DNA from: Candidatus Harpocratesius repetitus
GTDB taxonomy: Archaea; Asgardarchaeota; Lokiarchaeia; Sigyniarchaeales; Promethearchaeaceae
Direction of reading: 5' to 3'
DNA: 64,000 nucleotides
Assembly: GCA_021498095.1 (NCBI GenBank)
Contig: JAIZWK010000001.1
Location: forward strand, 2,033,666-2,097,665
Below are positions 62,817-64,000 of the stretch, piece after piece. Made by a program: the position numbers and the translations under genes. Below the pieces are notes generated by a model that had not been told where the DNA came from, ran no database searches, and saw nothing but the letters and a program-made list of their open reading frames with translations. Each line of letters starts with the position of its first letter. The first letter of the stretch is position 1.

Positions 62817-64000
62817 ATGGTAAAAGTTAGAAATTCTAAACAGATTGAAAATATGGTTATACGTGGGGAATACAAGCAAAAGCGTATCTTTTCAATCGTA
62901 GCTCATATTGACCATGGGAAGACTACTACTTCAGACTTTTTGCTTAAAAGAGCAGGGCTTATGCGACCAGAGGATGCAGGAGCCATGCAAGCAATGGATT
63001 CTGACGATGAAGAACAAGCACGAGGTATTACAATATTTACTTCGGTTGTATTACTCGCTTTCGATGATCCTCGCAAAGAAAATGAAGATCCTTATATTTT
63101 CCAAATTAATGATACTCCAGGGCACCTTTCCTTTACAGGAGAAGTCTCACGAGCCCTCCGAAGTTCTGATGGAGCAATTTTATTGGTCGATGCTTTAGAA
63201 GGGATGATGACCCAAACTGAGACCAATATCCGGCTTTCTGTTGGAAATGAAATTTGTAAACCAGTAGTTTATATTAACAAGGTTGATCGTTTGATTTCTG
63301 AATTACGTTTGGAACCAAAAGAAGTTTATGAACGAGTAGATGCAATCATAAACGATGTAAATAATTTGATTCGTGAATTACAACCTGAAGGTGTTGATTG
63401 GACCGTTTCTTTTGCAAAAAGCCAAGTTGCTCTCGGATCTGCCAAGCATGGTTGGGGATTTACCATGGAAATTTTGCAAGAGCGTAAGATCAAGCCTACT
63501 TTTGTCTTTGAGAAATATAAAGAAGGCGATATTGAATTCTTGCGTAAGAATTTGCCTTTAGACGATTCATTATTGCGGATGGTTATCGATCATTTGCCTG
63601 ATCCAATCCAAGCCAGTGCTTATCGCTTACCCAAATTGGTTGAAAATGTTGATTTCAATTCTGAATTAGGTAAAGCTTTAACTTCTAGCGATCCTAAAGG
63701 ACCTTTAATGGGTATGATTGCCAAAGTGTTTATTGATCCAAAATCCTTCCGTCCAACTTTAATCGGTCGTGTCTTCTCTGGAACTCTTCGACAAGGTGAC
63801 AGCATTTATTTGGTCAACCGCCGTGAAAGTTATAAAGTTAAACGTTTAGGTGTAATGGAAATCACCGATTTACTTGATATGGATCAAGTTCCTGCAGGTA
63901 ACTTATTTGCCCTCTTTGGATTCATCTGTCCTTCCGGTGAAACTTTCGTTGCAAAAGAATATGCTGATACCTTTGAAGATAAGGGAGAATTACCTCGATT
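62817..64000 (+). CDS. fusA: Translation elongation factor 2 (5' part; runs off the window)
   Basis: The frame opens at ATG 62817 and is still open at the window end (394 codons). It has G1 AHIDHGKTTTSD (about 29-40), the effector region QARGITIFTS, G3 NDTPGHLSF, G4 NKVDR and a domain II beginning near MGMIAKVFIDPKSFRP. EF-2 moves tRNAs and mRNA after peptide bond formation. The typical archaeal length is ~730 residues, so about half is outside. The 5' leader is short (MVKVRNSKQIENMVI). Confidence 0.96.
   Translation, partial: MVKVRNSKQIENMVIRGEYKQKRIFSIVAHIDHGKTTTSDFLLKRAGLMRPEDAGAMQAMDSDDEEQARGITIFTSVVLLAFDDPRKENEDPYIFQINDTPGHLSFTGEVSRALRSSDGAILLVDALEGMMTQTETNIRLSVGNEICKPVVYINKVDRLISELRLEPKEVYERVDAIINDVNNLIRELQPEGVDWTVSFAKSQVALGSAKHGWGFTMEILQERKIKPTFVFEKYKEGDIEFLRKNLPLDDSLLRMVIDHLPDPIQASAYRLPKLVENVDFNSELGKALTSSDPKGPLMGMIAKVFIDPKSFRPTLIGRVFSGTLRQGDSIYLVNRRESYKVKRLGVMEITDLLDMDQVPAGNLFALFGFICPSGETFVAKEYADTFEDKGELPR

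Overview
The window is archaeal. It encodes a two-repeat TATA-binding protein, DnaG-type primase with a TOPRIM core, translation initiation factor 6, prefoldin alpha, L39e/L31e/LX/S19e ribosomal proteins, RNase P subunit Rpr2, Nep1, the archaeosine enzymes ArcS and RaSEA, EF-2, and tRNAs with archaeal-style introns. The base composition is very A+T rich. The long 23-residue leucine-rich-repeat protein, the many acyl-CoA-type and membrane accessory genes and the eukaryote-like flavour suggest an Asgard (Promethearchaeota) genome. That placement is an inference from gene content; no phylogeny was run.

Layout. 0-3 kb: metabolic and membrane genes (a hexulose-phosphate-synthase-like enzyme in an operon with a slipin, and a stand-alone E2-like acyltransferase without its catalytic histidine). 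3-4.4 kb: transposon debris. 4.7-14.9 kb: exonuclease, AbrB-type regulator, acyl-CoA dehydrogenase, GNAT, a tRNA-Phe that appears to carry two introns, a 16-repeat LRR protein, tRNA-Gly, TBP and a thioredoxin. 15-18.3 kb: a large lone DNA methyltransferase. 19-21 kb: a membrane-anchored FG-GAP surface protein. 21-28 kb: a tight ABC/FtsX operon with two paralogous secreted proteins, bounded on both sides by broken copies of the nep1 gene. 28-30 kb: nep1-rpr2-yhbY RNA-maturation operon. 30-44 kb: accessory island with an insertion sequence, arsR/acr3, a PIN toxin-antitoxin pair, an AAA_14 ATPase, a TIR-Nudix fusion, an LRR partner, a broken transporter, carbonic anhydrase, BioY and a serine-resolvase remnant. 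44.4-49.1 kb: conserved ribosome/secretion superoperon (S19e, PDCD5, L39e, L31e, aIF6, LX, prefoldin alpha, FtsY, SecE). 49-58 kb: a dead transposase, DnaG, an ArsA/Get3 ATPase, ArcS-RaSEA and a methyltransferase. 58-64 kb: a second full insertion sequence, a membrane-bound regulator, an interrupted acyltransferase and the start of EF-2.

Mobile DNA is active here. One 1.59-kb insertion-sequence family is present as two full copies and two roughly 550-bp internally deleted copies. All four are bounded by perfect 8-bp target duplications that can be read in the sequence.

The best candidates for something undescribed are: (1) the TIR-Nudix fusion followed by an LRR protein, with an AAA_14 ATPase diverging across four 23-bp tandem repeats, which looks like an NLR-style defence module split over separate genes; and (2) the six-gene export-like operon with duplicated secreted proteins, set between nep1 fragments as if inserted by duplication.
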